Of a stretch of DNA of 64,000 nucleotides, positions 17,583 to 27,574 are shown one piece after another. Made by a program: the position numbers and the translations under genes. The stretch comes from Brevibacterium moorei (GTDB taxonomy: Bacteria; Actinomycetota; Actinomycetes; Actinomycetales; Brevibacteriaceae), in NCBI RefSeq assembly GCF_024580735.1, contig NZ_JANIJX010000009.1:56939-120938 (forward strand), in the 5' to 3' direction. The number at the start of each line of letters is the position of its first letter. Within the stretch, counting starts at the first letter, position 1. A model generated the notes under the pieces. That model searched no databases. It saw nothing but the letters and a program-made list of their open reading frames with translations, and was not told the DNA's origin.

Positions 17583-19103
17583 GTGTCAAGCAATCCGACC
17601 CAGCGCGGCATCCTCGCCATCGACGAGGGAACGACCGGCACCCGCGCGGCCATCGTCACCGAATCCGGCGACATCCCCTACATCTCCTACCGGCAGCTGG
17701 AAACACACAATCCGGCTCCCGGCGTCGTCGAGCAGTCCTTCGAACTGCTGTGGGACGTCACCTTGGAGGTGCTGCGGGACGCCCATGCGCGCGCCCGCGA
17801 CCTGGGGATCGAGCCGGTGGCCGTCTCGGTGGCCACCCAGCGGGCCACCTCGGGCCTGTGGGATGCGGCGACGGGTCAGCCCTACGGGCACGCGATGGTC
17901 TGGCAGGACACCCGCTACGCCGAGAAGCTGGCGGAATACGCCGGTGACTGGGACGCTCAACTGCGGCGGACGACGGGCCGACCCGCCGGGGTGCGCTCGC
18001 CGTACCTGTGGGCAGCCGAACGCCTGCCAGAACCCGAGGTGGCCCGGGCGCTGGAACACGGCACCCTGCGGTTCGGGACGGTCGACACCTGGCTGACCTG
18101 GAAGCTCACCGGCGGTCGGACGTACATCACGACGCCCACCAATCTGGCCGCCTGCGGCGGCTACGATCTGAGCCGTGATGCGTACCTGCACGACTGGATC
18201 GCCGCCCTTGGCTTCCCCGTCGAACTGCTGCCGGAGATCACCGACGACGGGGCGACCGAGCTGGGCCGCCTCGCCCCGGAGATCCTGGGTGCCGAACTGC
18301 CGATCCGCGCCGTGATGGGCGACCAACACGGCGCGATCCTGGGCCTGGGCTGCTTCGACGCCGGACAATCCACCTGCATCCACGGCACCGGCAGCTTCAT
18401 CGACCAGATCCTGGCGAGCCGCGCCGCACTCGACGTCACCGTGCCCCAGGCCGTGACCGGCACGGTGGGCTGGCGGGCCGGCGCCACGGTGCCGGCGGTG
18501 GAGAACTTCACCGCCGCCACCGGGTCCGCGTTGAACTGGCTGTGCCGCGAGATGCGCATGTTCGTCGACCCCCTGGAGATCACCGAACTGGCCTCCCGGG
18601 AGACCCTGTGGACGGGTACCGCGCCCCGCTTCGTGCCCGCGCTCACGGGGATCCGGCTGCCGGTGATCGACACGCGGGTGCGCGCCTCGATTTCCGGGAT
18701 GGACCTGTCCACGACCCGTGGCGAGGTGGCCGTCGGCATGCTCGAGGGGATCGCGCAGTGCGTGGCCCAGTCGGTCGACGCGAACGTCGCGGTGGCAGGT
18801 GTCCGCCCCGATCGGCTGTGCGTGGGCGGGGGACTGAGCCAGTCCGATCCGCTCGTGCAGATGCAGGCCGACCTGACCGGAGTGCCGATGCTGCGCTACC
18901 CGGACACGGACAAGGCCACTCTGCGCGGGACGTCCTTCTTGGCCGGGGTGGGCCTGTTCTGGGACTCCCTGCCGGACGCCGCGGCCGCCATGGGCCGCCC
19001 GCAGGTCTTCACACCGCAGCTGACGGACGACCAACGGATCGAGCGCACGGATTCCTGGCGGGCCTTCGTGGACCGCCAGCGCGCGGCCCTGGACGCAGCC
19101 TGA
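17583..19103 (+). CDS. FGGY-family carbohydrate kinase, glycerol kinase-like
   Basis: A 506-residue kinase with the two-lobed FGGY fold. Seen: GILAIDEGTTGTRAAIV (phosphate-binding start), AMVWQDTRYAEKLAEY and GTVDTWLTWKLTGG (both very like glycerol kinase), AVMGDQHGAILGLGCF and the adenosine motif CVGGGLSQSDPLVQ. It would phosphorylate glycerol or a similar polyol, giving the substrate for the GlpD next door. Some residues differ from classical GlpK (TQRATSGLWD rather than NQRETT.VWD), so the substrate may be a glycerol relative. GTG start at 17583 has AGGAAGAA about 7 bases upstream. Confidence 0.85.
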   Translation: MSSNPTQRGILAIDEGTTGTRAAIVTESGDIPYISYRQLETHNPAPGVVEQSFELLWDVTLEVLRDAHARARDLGIEPVAVSVATQRATSGLWDAATGQPYGHAMVWQDTRYAEKLAEYAGDWDAQLRRTTGRPAGVRSPYLWAAERLPEPEVARALEHGTLRFGTVDTWLTWKLTGGRTYITTPTNLAACGGYDLSRDAYLHDWIAALGFPVELLPEITDDGATELGRLAPEILGAELPIRAVMGDQHGAILGLGCFDAGQSTCIHGTGSFIDQILASRAALDVTVPQAVTGTVGWRAGATVPAVENFTAATGSALNWLCREMRMFVDPLEITELASRETLWTGTAPRFVPALTGIRLPVIDTRVRASISGMDLSTTRGEVAVGMLEGIAQCVAQSVDANVAVAGVRPDRLCVGGGLSQSDPLVQMQADLTGVPMLRYPDTDKATLRGTSFLAGVGLFWDSLPDAAAAMGRPQVFTPQLTDDQRIERTDSWRAFVDRQRAALDAA

Positions 19104-19179
19104 TGCCCCATAATTTTCCACAAGCCGTCTACGCAGGTTCTACGGACCGGTAGTTCACAGGAACAGTAAGGAGACTCGG

Positions 19180-20870
19180 ATGGTTTCGCTTCCGGGAAGA
19201 AAAGTCAACGACGCGCGCGCGAAGATGGTGCTGGAGAACCCCCTGGGCTTCAGCCGGCGCGAAATGCTCGACGAACTGGAATCGAGCGTCTACGACGTGG
19301 TCATCGTCGGCGGCGGCATCACGGGCAGCTACGCGGCCCTGGACGCGGCGTCCCGCGGTTTCAAGGTCGCGCTGATCGAGAAGGACGACTTCGCCTCGGG
19401 CACCTCGTCGAAGTCCTCGAAGATGGTCCACGGCGGCCTGCGCTACATCGAACAGGGGAATCTGCCGCTGGTGCGCCACTCCCTGCTGGAGCGCCAGCGC
19501 CTGCGCAACAACGCCCCGCACCTGATCCAGCGCCTGCCCTTCCTGTTCCCCGTGCTCACCGACAACGGCGTGTTCGACCCGCGCCTGGCCGCCGGCTTCG
19601 AGGCCCTGCTGTGGACCTATGACCTGGCCGGTGGGTGGCGCGAGGGCGTCCTGCACCAGAAGCTGGCGCCCAATGAGGTGCTGTCCCACTGCCCGACCTT
19701 CAAGTCCGAGCGCCTGAAGTACGGCTTCATGTACTACGACGCGCGCGTCGACGACGCCCGCCTGACCCTGACCGTGGCGCGCACCGCCGCCTACTTCGGC
19801 GCGACCGTGCTCAACCACGCGAAGGTCTCCGACATCCGCCGCTCCGGTGGCAAGATCTCCGGCGTCGAGGTCGAGACCTCCGACGGCCGCAGCCTCAGCG
19901 TGCGCTCCAAGACCGTGGTGATGGCCACCGGCTCCTGGCTGCGCGACTGGCACGGCGCCCACCCGGACGCCGATGTGCCCCCGATCCGCCCCGCCAAGGG
20001 CGTGCACATCGCGGTGCCGTGGTCCAAGATCCGCAACGACTGCACCGTGACGATCCCCGTGCCCGGCCGCGCCCGCCGCGCCACCATCACCCGGTGGGGC
20101 GACATCGCGCTGCTGGGCACGACCGACGACGACTACCAGGGCGATCTGGACAACGTCTACTGCACCGCCGATGAGCGCGACTTCCTCATCTCGGGCACCC
20201 GCACGGCGCTGAACACGGACCTGGACGCCGACGATGTGCTCGGCTCCATCGCCGGCACCCGCCCGCTGACCGCCACACCGGGCGGGAAGTCCGTGGACGT
20301 CAAGCGCAACCACGAGATCCGCATCGACTCCGACGGCCTGGTCACCGTGGTCGGCGGCAAGCTGACCACCAGCCGCCACATGGCCGAACAGACCATCGAC
20401 GCAGTGGCCAAGGTACTGGACTCCAAGGCGCGCACCCGCACCGTCAAGCAGCCGCTGCTGGGCGGCGCCGGCTACGATGCGCAGTCCACCACCGCCACCG
20501 GCGGCCTGGTCGCCCACCTGGGTGAGCGCTACGGCAACGAGAGCCACTTCGTCGCCGACATCATCGAGCACGAGGCCGGCGCCTCGGCCCCGCTGGTCGA
20601 GGGCCTGCCGTACCGCACCGGTGAGGCGGTCTACGCGATCCGCCGCGAGATGGCCACGACGATCTCCGATGTGCTCGACCGCCGGATGCGCGCCCGCCTG
20701 CACGCCCGCGACGCCTCGGCCGCGGCCGCCCCCGCAGTGGCCGATCTGCTGGTCGCCGAAGGCGTGACGGACCGCGCCGGCGCCGATGCGCAGCTGGCCG
20801 ACTACCTGACCGGGATCGAAGCCGAGAAGACCGCCCTGAACACCTACGTCAACGACAAGGAATATGCCTG

Positions 20871-20871
<1 letters not shown>
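19180..20871 (+). CDS. glpD: Glycerol-3-phosphate dehydrogenase/oxidase
   Basis: A 563-residue FAD flavoprotein oxidising sn-glycerol 3-phosphate to dihydroxyacetone phosphate at the membrane. The FAD dinucleotide fold is DVVIVGGGITGSYAALDAAS (39-58), followed by the family signature SSKMVHGGLRYIEQGNLPLV. A second signature is VTVVGGKLTTSRHMAE, and the C-terminal DAO_C-type domain follows to the end. The length matches the GlpD family. ATG 19180 has AAGGAG 7 bases upstream. The stop overlaps the next gene's start (TGATG). Confidence 0.93.
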
Positions 20872-22388
<1,517 letters not shown>

Positions 22389-22433
22389 GTAGAGTCCTAC
22401 ACGGTTGAGGCTAAGCGGATAGAGGTGGGCGCG

Positions 22434-22997
22434 ATGGCCCTGGAACAGATCCTGCACGACAATCCGGTGATCGGCACGCTGTTCGGCGAGGCCGGCCTGG
22501 AGGAGTTCTGTGCGGCTCCCACGCGTTTCAGTTTCGTCGCGAACCTGCCCCTGTCCCGCCTCGACCACGTGTTCTCGCGCCTGGCCGAGGCCCCGACGCT
22601 GCCGCTGCTCAACGTCGATTCCGTGGCCGGGCTGACCGCCAACGCCGACGGCCTTGACTATCTCAAGGGCGTCGGCGTGCCCGGTGTCGTGTCCACGCAC
22701 TCCCAGACCGTGGCCCGGGCCGCGGGGATGGGGATGCTGGCCGTGCAGAAGGTCTTCGTGACCGACCGGTCGAACCTGAAGAGGGCGGCGGCGACCGTGA
22801 AGGCCAGCCATGCGCACTTCGTCCAGCTCATGCCCTGGCCGGTCGTGCCGTTCGTGGACAGGGATTTCCTGGAGCAGCTGGGGCCGTTCATCGTGGCCGG
22901 TTTCGTGCGCACCGAGGACGATATCCGCCGCGCCTTCGATCTTGGGGCACTCGCGGTGTCGACCAGTCAGAGCGAGCTGTGGGATTTCACGCTGTAA
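22434..22997 (+). CDS. glpP: Glycerol-3-phosphate-responsive antiterminator (GlpP family)
   Basis: A 187-residue protein matching the GlpP family along its length. Seen: PLLNVDSVAGLTANADGLDY, GVPGVVSTHSQTVARAAGMG, LAVQKVFVTDRSNLKRA, FVQLMPWPVVPFV and FIVAGFVRTEDDIRRA. It ends in LAVSTSQSELWDF, which is the family's typical C-terminus. In Bacillus, GlpP bound to glycerol 3-phosphate stops termination in the glpD leader. A matching terminator lies at the head of this operon (16021-16069). ATG 22434 has AGAGG 8 bases upstream. GlpP is rarer in actinobacteria than DeoR- or GntR-type control of glycerol genes. Confidence 0.88.
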   Translation: MALEQILHDNPVIGTLFGEAGLEEFCAAPTRFSFVANLPLSRLDHVFSRLAEAPTLPLLNVDSVAGLTANADGLDYLKGVGVPGVVSTHSQTVARAAGMGMLAVQKVFVTDRSNLKRAAATVKASHAHFVQLMPWPVVPFVDRDFLEQLGPFIVAGFVRTEDDIRRAFDLGALAVSTSQSELWDFTL

Positions 22998-23039
22998 GTT
23001 CCGTCATCAGGCTGTAAGCCCGTAAGAAGGAGAGACACA

Positions 23040-23354
23040 ATGACCGATGACAAGACCGCCGGACAGACCGCGCATTTCCTAGCGCTGGCCCACTACTACC
23101 CGGCCGCCGGCAACGAGGCGCGGGTGCTCGAACTGCTGGTCGAACTGACCGAGGCCAGCCGTCGGGAGGCCGGCAATGTGTCCTACGATTTCTACGCCCC
23201 CGGCTCGAACGCCGGCGAGATCCTCATCGTGGAGCGCTATGTCGATGCCGATGCGTTCACCGTGCACCGCGAGTCCGAGCACTTCGCGGCCATCGGCAAG
23301 GCCAAGATCATCCCGCTGCTGAACAACCGCGTGGTCGAGGAATTCGCCATCTGA
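23040..23354 (+). CDS. Small antibiotic-biosynthesis-monooxygenase (ABM) domain protein
   Basis: A 104-residue dimeric ferredoxin-like-fold protein of the ABM/YgiN group, often annotated as putative quinol monooxygenase. Seen: HYYPAAGNEARVLELLVELT, then the conserved SRREAGNVSYDFYAPGSNAG with its Tyr and Phe, the ILIVERYVDADAFTVHRESE strand-helix, and a hydrophobic end. It needs no cofactor in characterised members. It starts with ATG after GAAGGAGAG and is the last gene of the glycerol-type operon, 42 bases after glpP. A redox or quinone-protective role beside two flavoprotein oxidases is possible but unproven. Confidence 0.8.
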   Translation: MTDDKTAGQTAHFLALAHYYPAAGNEARVLELLVELTEASRREAGNVSYDFYAPGSNAGEILIVERYVDADAFTVHRESEHFAAIGKAKIIPLLNNRVVEEFAI

Positions 23355-23389
23355 GTGGTTGAACGATCTGCGCTTGCGATGCTTGAGAG

Positions 23390-24487
23390 CTAGTCGAGAG
23401 GGTTCGCGTCGATGCTCTCGGTGATCGTCAACACCAGCGTGCTCGTGGCGTTCACGCCCAGGTGACGGCGGCGCTCAGCGGCGTCGTCACCGAGTAGGGC
23501 ACGTTGGGCTCCGGCCAGGGCCGCGGCGCCACAGGGTCCGGCCGCCACCCCGAACTCGGCGAGTCGGTGCCCGGCGGCCACGGCCTCGGCGTCTGCAACG
23601 GCCACCGCGGCGTCCAAACCGTGATGAATGAATGGCCAGGCAAGCGAGGACGGCGTCCCGCAGTTGAGCCCCGACATGATGGTCCCGGGCGTATCGACCG
23701 AAACCGGTCGACCCACACGCAGGCTCGCCGCAACGCAGGCCGCATCGCTCGGTTCGACGGCGATCACAGCGGTCCCCGGCACCGCGTCGCGTGCGCGGTA
23801 GTGTGCGAGCGCCGCTTGCAGGAGGGAGCCGACTCCGGTGGGCACGAACACCGCATCCGGCTCACCGGCACCCAGGATCCCGAGCTGTGCATCGAGTTCT
23901 GTGAACATGGTCGTGTAGCCCTCGACGATCCACGTCGGCACATCCCGGTAGTCGTCCCAGGCGGTGTCCTGCACCAGGACATCGCCCTGTTCGGAGGCCG
24001 AGGCCGCTGCGGCCCGCACACAGTCGTCGTAGCTGCCCGCGACCTCGACGATCTCCGCGCCCTCTGCCCTGATGGCCATGACCGCGCTGGGATGGACGCC
24101 TCCTGCCGGGATGAAGATACGGGATGGATGGCCTGCCAATCGGGCGAAGTGCGCCACCGCACGGCCGTGGTTGCCATCGGTGGCCGTGACCACGGAGACC
24201 CGGTCCCGCGCGTCGCCGCTGCGCGACTCAAGGGCGCGATGCAGCGCCCATGATGCACCCAGCGCTTTGAACGCGGGCAGGCTGAATCGGTTGGACTCGT
24301 CTTTTGCCAGGACACGGCCCACGCCCAGCTCCTGTGCCAGCTCCGGCAGATCGACCAGGGCGGTGGGCGCATAGCCGGTCAGGCCACGATGGAATTCGTA
24401 TGGCGCCGAGGGTACCGGATCGCACGTCCAATCGATATCCCGCCGGTTGGGCTGCCAGTCCGGTTCAAGGCTCTGTGCGTTCGTCAT
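23390..24487 (-). CDS. PLP-dependent ammonia-lyase, diaminopropionate ammonia-lyase-like
   Basis: A 365-residue fold-type II PLP enzyme. The internal-aldimine lysine is K74 in SLPAFKALGASWA, after AKDESNRF, a hallmark of the diaminopropionate ammonia-lyase (YgeX/DpaL) branch. TATDGNHGRAVAHFARLAG and the FVPTGVGSLLQAAL phosphate-binding loop are also present. Such enzymes eliminate ammonia from amino acids to give 2-keto acids. As the last gene of an operon with KDG kinase and KDPG aldolase, it may make a 2-keto-3-deoxy acid from an amino sugar acid; this is speculative. A 69-base copy of the KDG-kinase gene end sits immediately upstream, so the two genes were once adjacent. Confidence 0.78.
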   Translation of the reverse strand: MTNAQSLEPDWQPNRRDIDWTCDPVPSAPYEFHRGLTGYAPTALVDLPELAQELGVGRVLAKDESNRFSLPAFKALGASWALHRALESRSGDARDRVSVVTATDGNHGRAVAHFARLAGHPSRIFIPAGGVHPSAVMAIRAEGAEIVEVAGSYDDCVRAAAASASEQGDVLVQDTAWDDYRDVPTWIVEGYTTMFTELDAQLGILGAGEPDAVFVPTGVGSLLQAALAHYRARDAVPGTAVIAVEPSDAACVAASLRVGRPVSVDTPGTIMSGLNCGTPSSLAWPFIHHGLDAAVAVADAEAVAAGHRLAEFGVAAGPCGAAALAGAQRALLGDDAAERRRHLGVNATSTLVLTITESIDANPLD

Positions 24488-24499
24488 ACATGGAACCCT

Positions 24500-24568
24500 A
24501 GCGACTCACCGCGTCGGACCCGGAGGCGAAGGCGGCCAGATCCTCGCGGGTGGGGTAGCCCTCCCAGT
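24500..24568. repeat. Direct repeat copy A: duplicated end of the KDG kinase gene
   Basis: 69 bases matching 25943-26011 at 64 positions in the same orientation. Read leftward it encodes NWEGYPTREDLAAFASGSD plus AVSR and a stop, i.e. the kinase C-terminus with three or four amino-acid changes. The two copies bracket the AAA ATPase gene, whose stop codon touches this repeat. Confidence 0.92.
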
Positions 24569-25821
24569 TATGGCGCAAGTGCCGTGATCGGAACGACGTG
24601 CACACCGTCTGGCCGGCGGCCGGCCGCCCCGGCAGACGTCAGCACGATGAGCGCGCCGGGGTCCCCTTGTTTCTTCGTGTCGACGCGTTCTGCAAATTTC
24701 AAGAGGCCGGCAGCTGCCCGATCGGCATCGCGCGGATTCAGTTTGATCTCTATACCCGCCCACTGCCCACCGGGCAGCGTCACGATCGCGTCGACTTCAT
24801 TGCCCGACTCGTCGCGCCAGGTCTCGACGCGCCCGCCAAGCATTTGCGCATATACACGTAGGTCGCGAATGCACAGGGCTTCGAAGTGGAAGCCCGCGGC
24901 GTTCAGATCGTCGAGCAGGTTCTGGCTCGTCACGCCAAGTGCAGCCGTCCCAATGGACGGGTCGACAAAGTAGCGAGTCGGTTTGGACCGCAGCCGAGTC
25001 CTGGACCTCATGTGCGGCTGCCATGCCTCGGAATTGTCCAGCAGTCGCAGCCGCTCCAAAGCGTCCAAGTGGCTATACAGTGTCGAGGCCGCTACGGGCC
25101 CGCGGTCGCCGCCCGCGTCCGCACCGATTGCGGTGATTGCCGGGCTCTGCCCCACGTAGCGGCCCAGCGAAGCCAGTATGCGGGTCAGCGTACGTGGATC
25201 GCGCCTACCAACGAACTCCGGGATATCAACTTCGACGATCTGCCGCAGGTAACCGGTCAGCCAGCGGCGAGCGCTGGGTTCGTCGGCGTCGAGCAGGTCG
25301 GGCCATCCGCCAACGACGATGCGCTCCATGAGCTGCGGAATAGTCATTCCGTTGTCCCGGCCGGTCTGGGATTCGCCGTCGAGCAATGCCCGTAGGGATA
25401 CCTCGCCGTTCGAGTGCTCGGACTCGAACAGGCTCATGGGTCGCATGCGCAGTACGCCGAAACGACCTGCGCCGGAATGCCTATTCACATCATCGCGGGG
25501 TGTGGCGGAGCCTGTCAGTAGATAGCGTCCCCTTTCACGGCCGGCCGAGTCAACGGCACGTCTCACCCGGTTCCACAACGCGGGTACGACCTGCCACTCG
25601 TCGAACAGAATCGGCGTGGGCCGATCGAATAGGTAGTCCGTGTTCAAGTCCACGGATGCACGAGCAGCGTCATCGGCTTCCATATCAAATTCTGTCGCCG
25701 CGATCTGCCGGGCCGTCGCGGTCTTGCCGCAAGCTTTGGGGCCCTCGATGAGAACGGCGCCCGTCGACTTCATTAGTTGGGTGAGTTCCGCGTCAGCGAC
25801 TCTCGTCAGATACTGGTTCAT
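24568..25821 (-). CDS. AAA-family ATP-binding protein with DUF4143 domain
   Basis: A 417-residue protein. The N-terminal AAA domain has Walker A GPKACGKT (27-34), an acidic Walker-B-like TPILFDEWQVVPALW and sensor RYLLTGSATP. The C-terminal DUF4143 has nuclease-like residues in ETWRDESGNEVDAIVTLPGG and GIEIKLNP (D/E-x-K pattern). Members of this large family are often called 'predicted ATPases'; their cellular role is unknown, though they are mobile and frequently patchily distributed. It interrupts an otherwise tight metabolic operon and is framed by the 69-base repeats. Its upstream region has a pair of 30-base repeats. Base composition is visibly less GC-rich than its neighbours. Confidence 0.85.
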   Translation of the reverse strand: MNQYLTRVADAELTQLMKSTGAVLIEGPKACGKTATARQIAATEFDMEADDAARASVDLNTDYLFDRPTPILFDEWQVVPALWNRVRRAVDSAGRERGRYLLTGSATPRDDVNRHSGAGRFGVLRMRPMSLFESEHSNGEVSLRALLDGESQTGRDNGMTIPQLMERIVVGGWPDLLDADEPSARRWLTGYLRQIVEVDIPEFVGRRDPRTLTRILASLGRYVGQSPAITAIGADAGGDRGPVAASTLYSHLDALERLRLLDNSEAWQPHMRSRTRLRSKPTRYFVDPSIGTAALGVTSQNLLDDLNAAGFHFEALCIRDLRVYAQMLGGRVETWRDESGNEVDAIVTLPGGQWAGIEIKLNPRDADRAAAGLLKFAERVDTKKQGDPGALIVLTSAGAAGRRPDGVHVVPITALAP

Positions 25822-25836
25822 ACCTTAAGGCTACAC

Positions 25837-25912
25837 TTTACGAAGGTTAAACACTATAGTTTGCGGAAACTGGATCAGTCATTTTGCGAAAGTTGAACAC
25901 TACAGTTTGCGG
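25837..25912. repeat. Pair of 30-base direct repeats upstream of the AAA ATPase gene
   Basis: Copies at 25837-25866 and 25883-25912 match at 26 of 30 positions and are offset by 46 bases. The shared core contains AACACTAyAGTTTGCGG. Both lie 16-91 bases upstream of the ATPase start, so they are probably operators or promoter repeats. Read leftward each holds CAAACTrTAGTGTT, and copy one holds a TATAGT hexamer. Confidence 0.8.
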
Positions 25913-25940
25913 GTTGTGCGTCTGGGCGCCATGAGAAGTC

Positions 25941-26903
25941 TCAGCGACTCACCGCGTCGGACCCGGTCGTGAAGGCGGCCAGGTCCGCGCGGGTGGGGTA
26001 GCCCTCCCAGTCGCCGTGGCTTAAACAGGCGAAGGCGCCGACCTGGGCGCCCAACTCCAGGCACCGGGCCGCGTCCAACCCGTCCAGCCGGGCATCGATG
26101 AAGCCCGCGGCGAAGCCATCGCCTGCACCCACCGTGTCGACCGCTGCCACGGGCACCGCGGGTTGGAAGATCGACGTGCCGTCCACCAGCGCATGGGCGC
26201 CATTGGCCCCGTCCTTGATCACGGGCAGGCCCGAGCCCAGCTCTGCCAGGCCGTGCAGCAGGCACTCGATGTCCGACTCCTTGGAACCCAACACCAGCCG
26301 GGCCTCCTCCGGCCCGGCGAAGACGATATCGGCCAGTGCAGCGAACTCACGGTAGACCGGCCGGGCGTCATCCTCGGTCCAGAGTCTGCCGCGGTGGTTG
26401 ACATCGAAGGACACCGGCACGCCGGCCGCACGGGCCACCCTCGCGGCATGGAAGGCCGTGTCCCTGGCCGATTCCGAGATCGCCAGGGTGATGCCAGTGA
26501 TGTGCAGGGCCCCTGCCTGGGAGATCAGATCGTCCGGCACATCGGCCGGTGTCATGCGCGAGGCCGCCGAACCCTGCCGGTAATACGTCACCGACTGCCG
26601 CCCCGGCAGGGGAGTGGTCTTGACCATCAGACCCGTGGGCGCGTCCTTAGAGGGTTCGGCGACAACAGCGGAAACCGATTCCGCGCGCAGCTCCCGCATG
26701 ATGAGCCGGCCGAAGTCGTCGTCACCCACCCGGCTGATCCACGCGGCCGGCCGGTCCAAGCGCGCCAGAGCGATCGCGAAGTTCGACTCGGCCCCACCCA
26801 TGCCCGCGACCAGCGCGGACCCGGGGGCCAGACGTCCGGCCTGCCCCGCCCGGATCAGGCCCATGGTCTCGCCGATGCTGACGACGTGCCGGAACTCCAT
26901 CAT
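25941..26903 (-). CDS. kdgK: 2-keto-3-deoxygluconate kinase (PfkB family)
   Basis: A 320-residue ribokinase-type sugar kinase. N-terminal GETMGLIRAG and GGAESNFAIALARL form the substrate site. YYRQGSAASRMTP is typical of KDG kinases. The ATP/anion-hole motif is DTVGAGDGFAAGF with catalytic D262. It would make 2-keto-3-deoxy-6-phosphogluconate, substrate of the aldolase encoded just upstream; the two genes overlap (ATGATGG over the Eda stop). The final 23 codons are present again at 24500-24568 beyond the ATPase gene. Together kinase plus aldolase form the lower Entner-Doudoroff route to pyruvate and glyceraldehyde 3-phosphate. Confidence 0.87.
   Translation of the reverse strand: MMEFRHVVSIGETMGLIRAGQAGRLAPGSALVAGMGGAESNFAIALARLDRPAAWISRVGDDDFGRLIMRELRAESVSAVVAEPSKDAPTGLMVKTTPLPGRQSVTYYRQGSAASRMTPADVPDDLISQAGALHITGITLAISESARDTAFHAARVARAAGVPVSFDVNHRGRLWTEDDARPVYREFAALADIVFAGPEEARLVLGSKESDIECLLHGLAELGSGLPVIKDGANGAHALVDGTSIFQPAVPVAAVDTVGAGDGFAAGFIDARLDGLDAARCLELGAQVGAFACLSHGDWEGYPTRADLAAFTTGSDAVSR
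25943..26011. repeat. Direct repeat copy B: end of the intact KDG kinase gene
   Basis: This is the native-position partner of the 69-base repeat at 24500-24568, with five mismatches. The distance between copies is 1443 bases and the segment between them holds only the AAA ATPase gene and its promoter repeats. Confidence 0.92.
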
Positions 26904-27535
26904 GCGTTCAGTGCCGCCACGAACTCGGCGGTGCGGGCCCGCAGTGCGTCCACCGAACCACCCTTGAACACGTCTCCCAGCAGCGGACCGCCCACGCTCA
27001 CGGCCGGCGCCCCGGCCGCCAACCAGGCCCGGGCCTCGGCCAGGTCGACGCCGCCCGAGGGGATTGCCTGGAGTCCGGGGAACGGTCCCTGCAGATGCTT
27101 GTAATAGCCCGCGCCCAGGGTCTGGGCGGGGAAGACCTTCACGGCATCGCAGCCCAGTTCCAGGGCCAGGGCGACCTCGCTGGGGGTCATCACACCCGGC
27201 AGGGCCGGCACACCCGCGGCGTGTGCTGCGGCGACCACGGACTCATTGAGATTGGGCGCCACCACGAACTTCGCACCCCCGGCAGCCGCGGCGCTCGCCT
27301 TTTCGGCGGTGCGCACGGTCCCCACGCCCAGCAGGGCGTCGGGGAACTGCTCGACCAGTTCCGGTAGGGCCTCAAGAGTGCCAGGCGTGGTCAGCGTCAG
27401 CTCGATCGCCTCGACCCCGGATTCGACCAGGGCGGCGACGACGGGACGGTAGGCATCGGCGGAAGACGCACGCAGCACGGCGACGATCCTGCGTCCGTCG
27501 AGGGAGGCGATGATGCTGGGGGTGGCGGCTGACAT
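26900..27535 (-). CDS. eda: 2-dehydro-3-deoxy-phosphogluconate (KDPG) aldolase
   Basis: A 211-residue class I aldolase. The Schiff-base lysine is K133 in CDAVKVFPAQ and the general acid-base glutamate is E45 in VEAIELTLTTPG. GVGTVRTAEKASAA and AIPSGGVDLAEA form the phosphate and barrel loops. It cleaves KDPG to pyruvate and glyceraldehyde 3-phosphate in the cytoplasm. ATG 27535 is preceded by AGGAGC. Its 3' end overlaps kdgK and the upstream gene (cyclase) ends 39 bases away, so all are one leftward operon. Confidence 0.93.
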   Translation of the reverse strand: MSAATPSIIASLDGRRIVAVLRASSADAYRPVVAALVESGVEAIELTLTTPGTLEALPELVEQFPDALLGVGTVRTAEKASAAAAGGAKFVVAPNLNESVVAAAHAAGVPALPGVMTPSEVALALELGCDAVKVFPAQTLGAGYYKHLQGPFPGLQAIPSGGVDLAEARAWLAAGAPAVSVGGPLLGDVFKGGSVDALRARTAEFVAALNA

Positions 27536-27574
27536 GATGCTCCTGACGCTTGGATTATTTGATGACGATCGGGT

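Noticed and set aside
19104..19179. A GlpP-type terminator directly before glpD, as in Bacillus
   Set aside because: Only a weak CCGT/ACGG pairing and no T-tract is visible. The better candidate is at the head of the operon.
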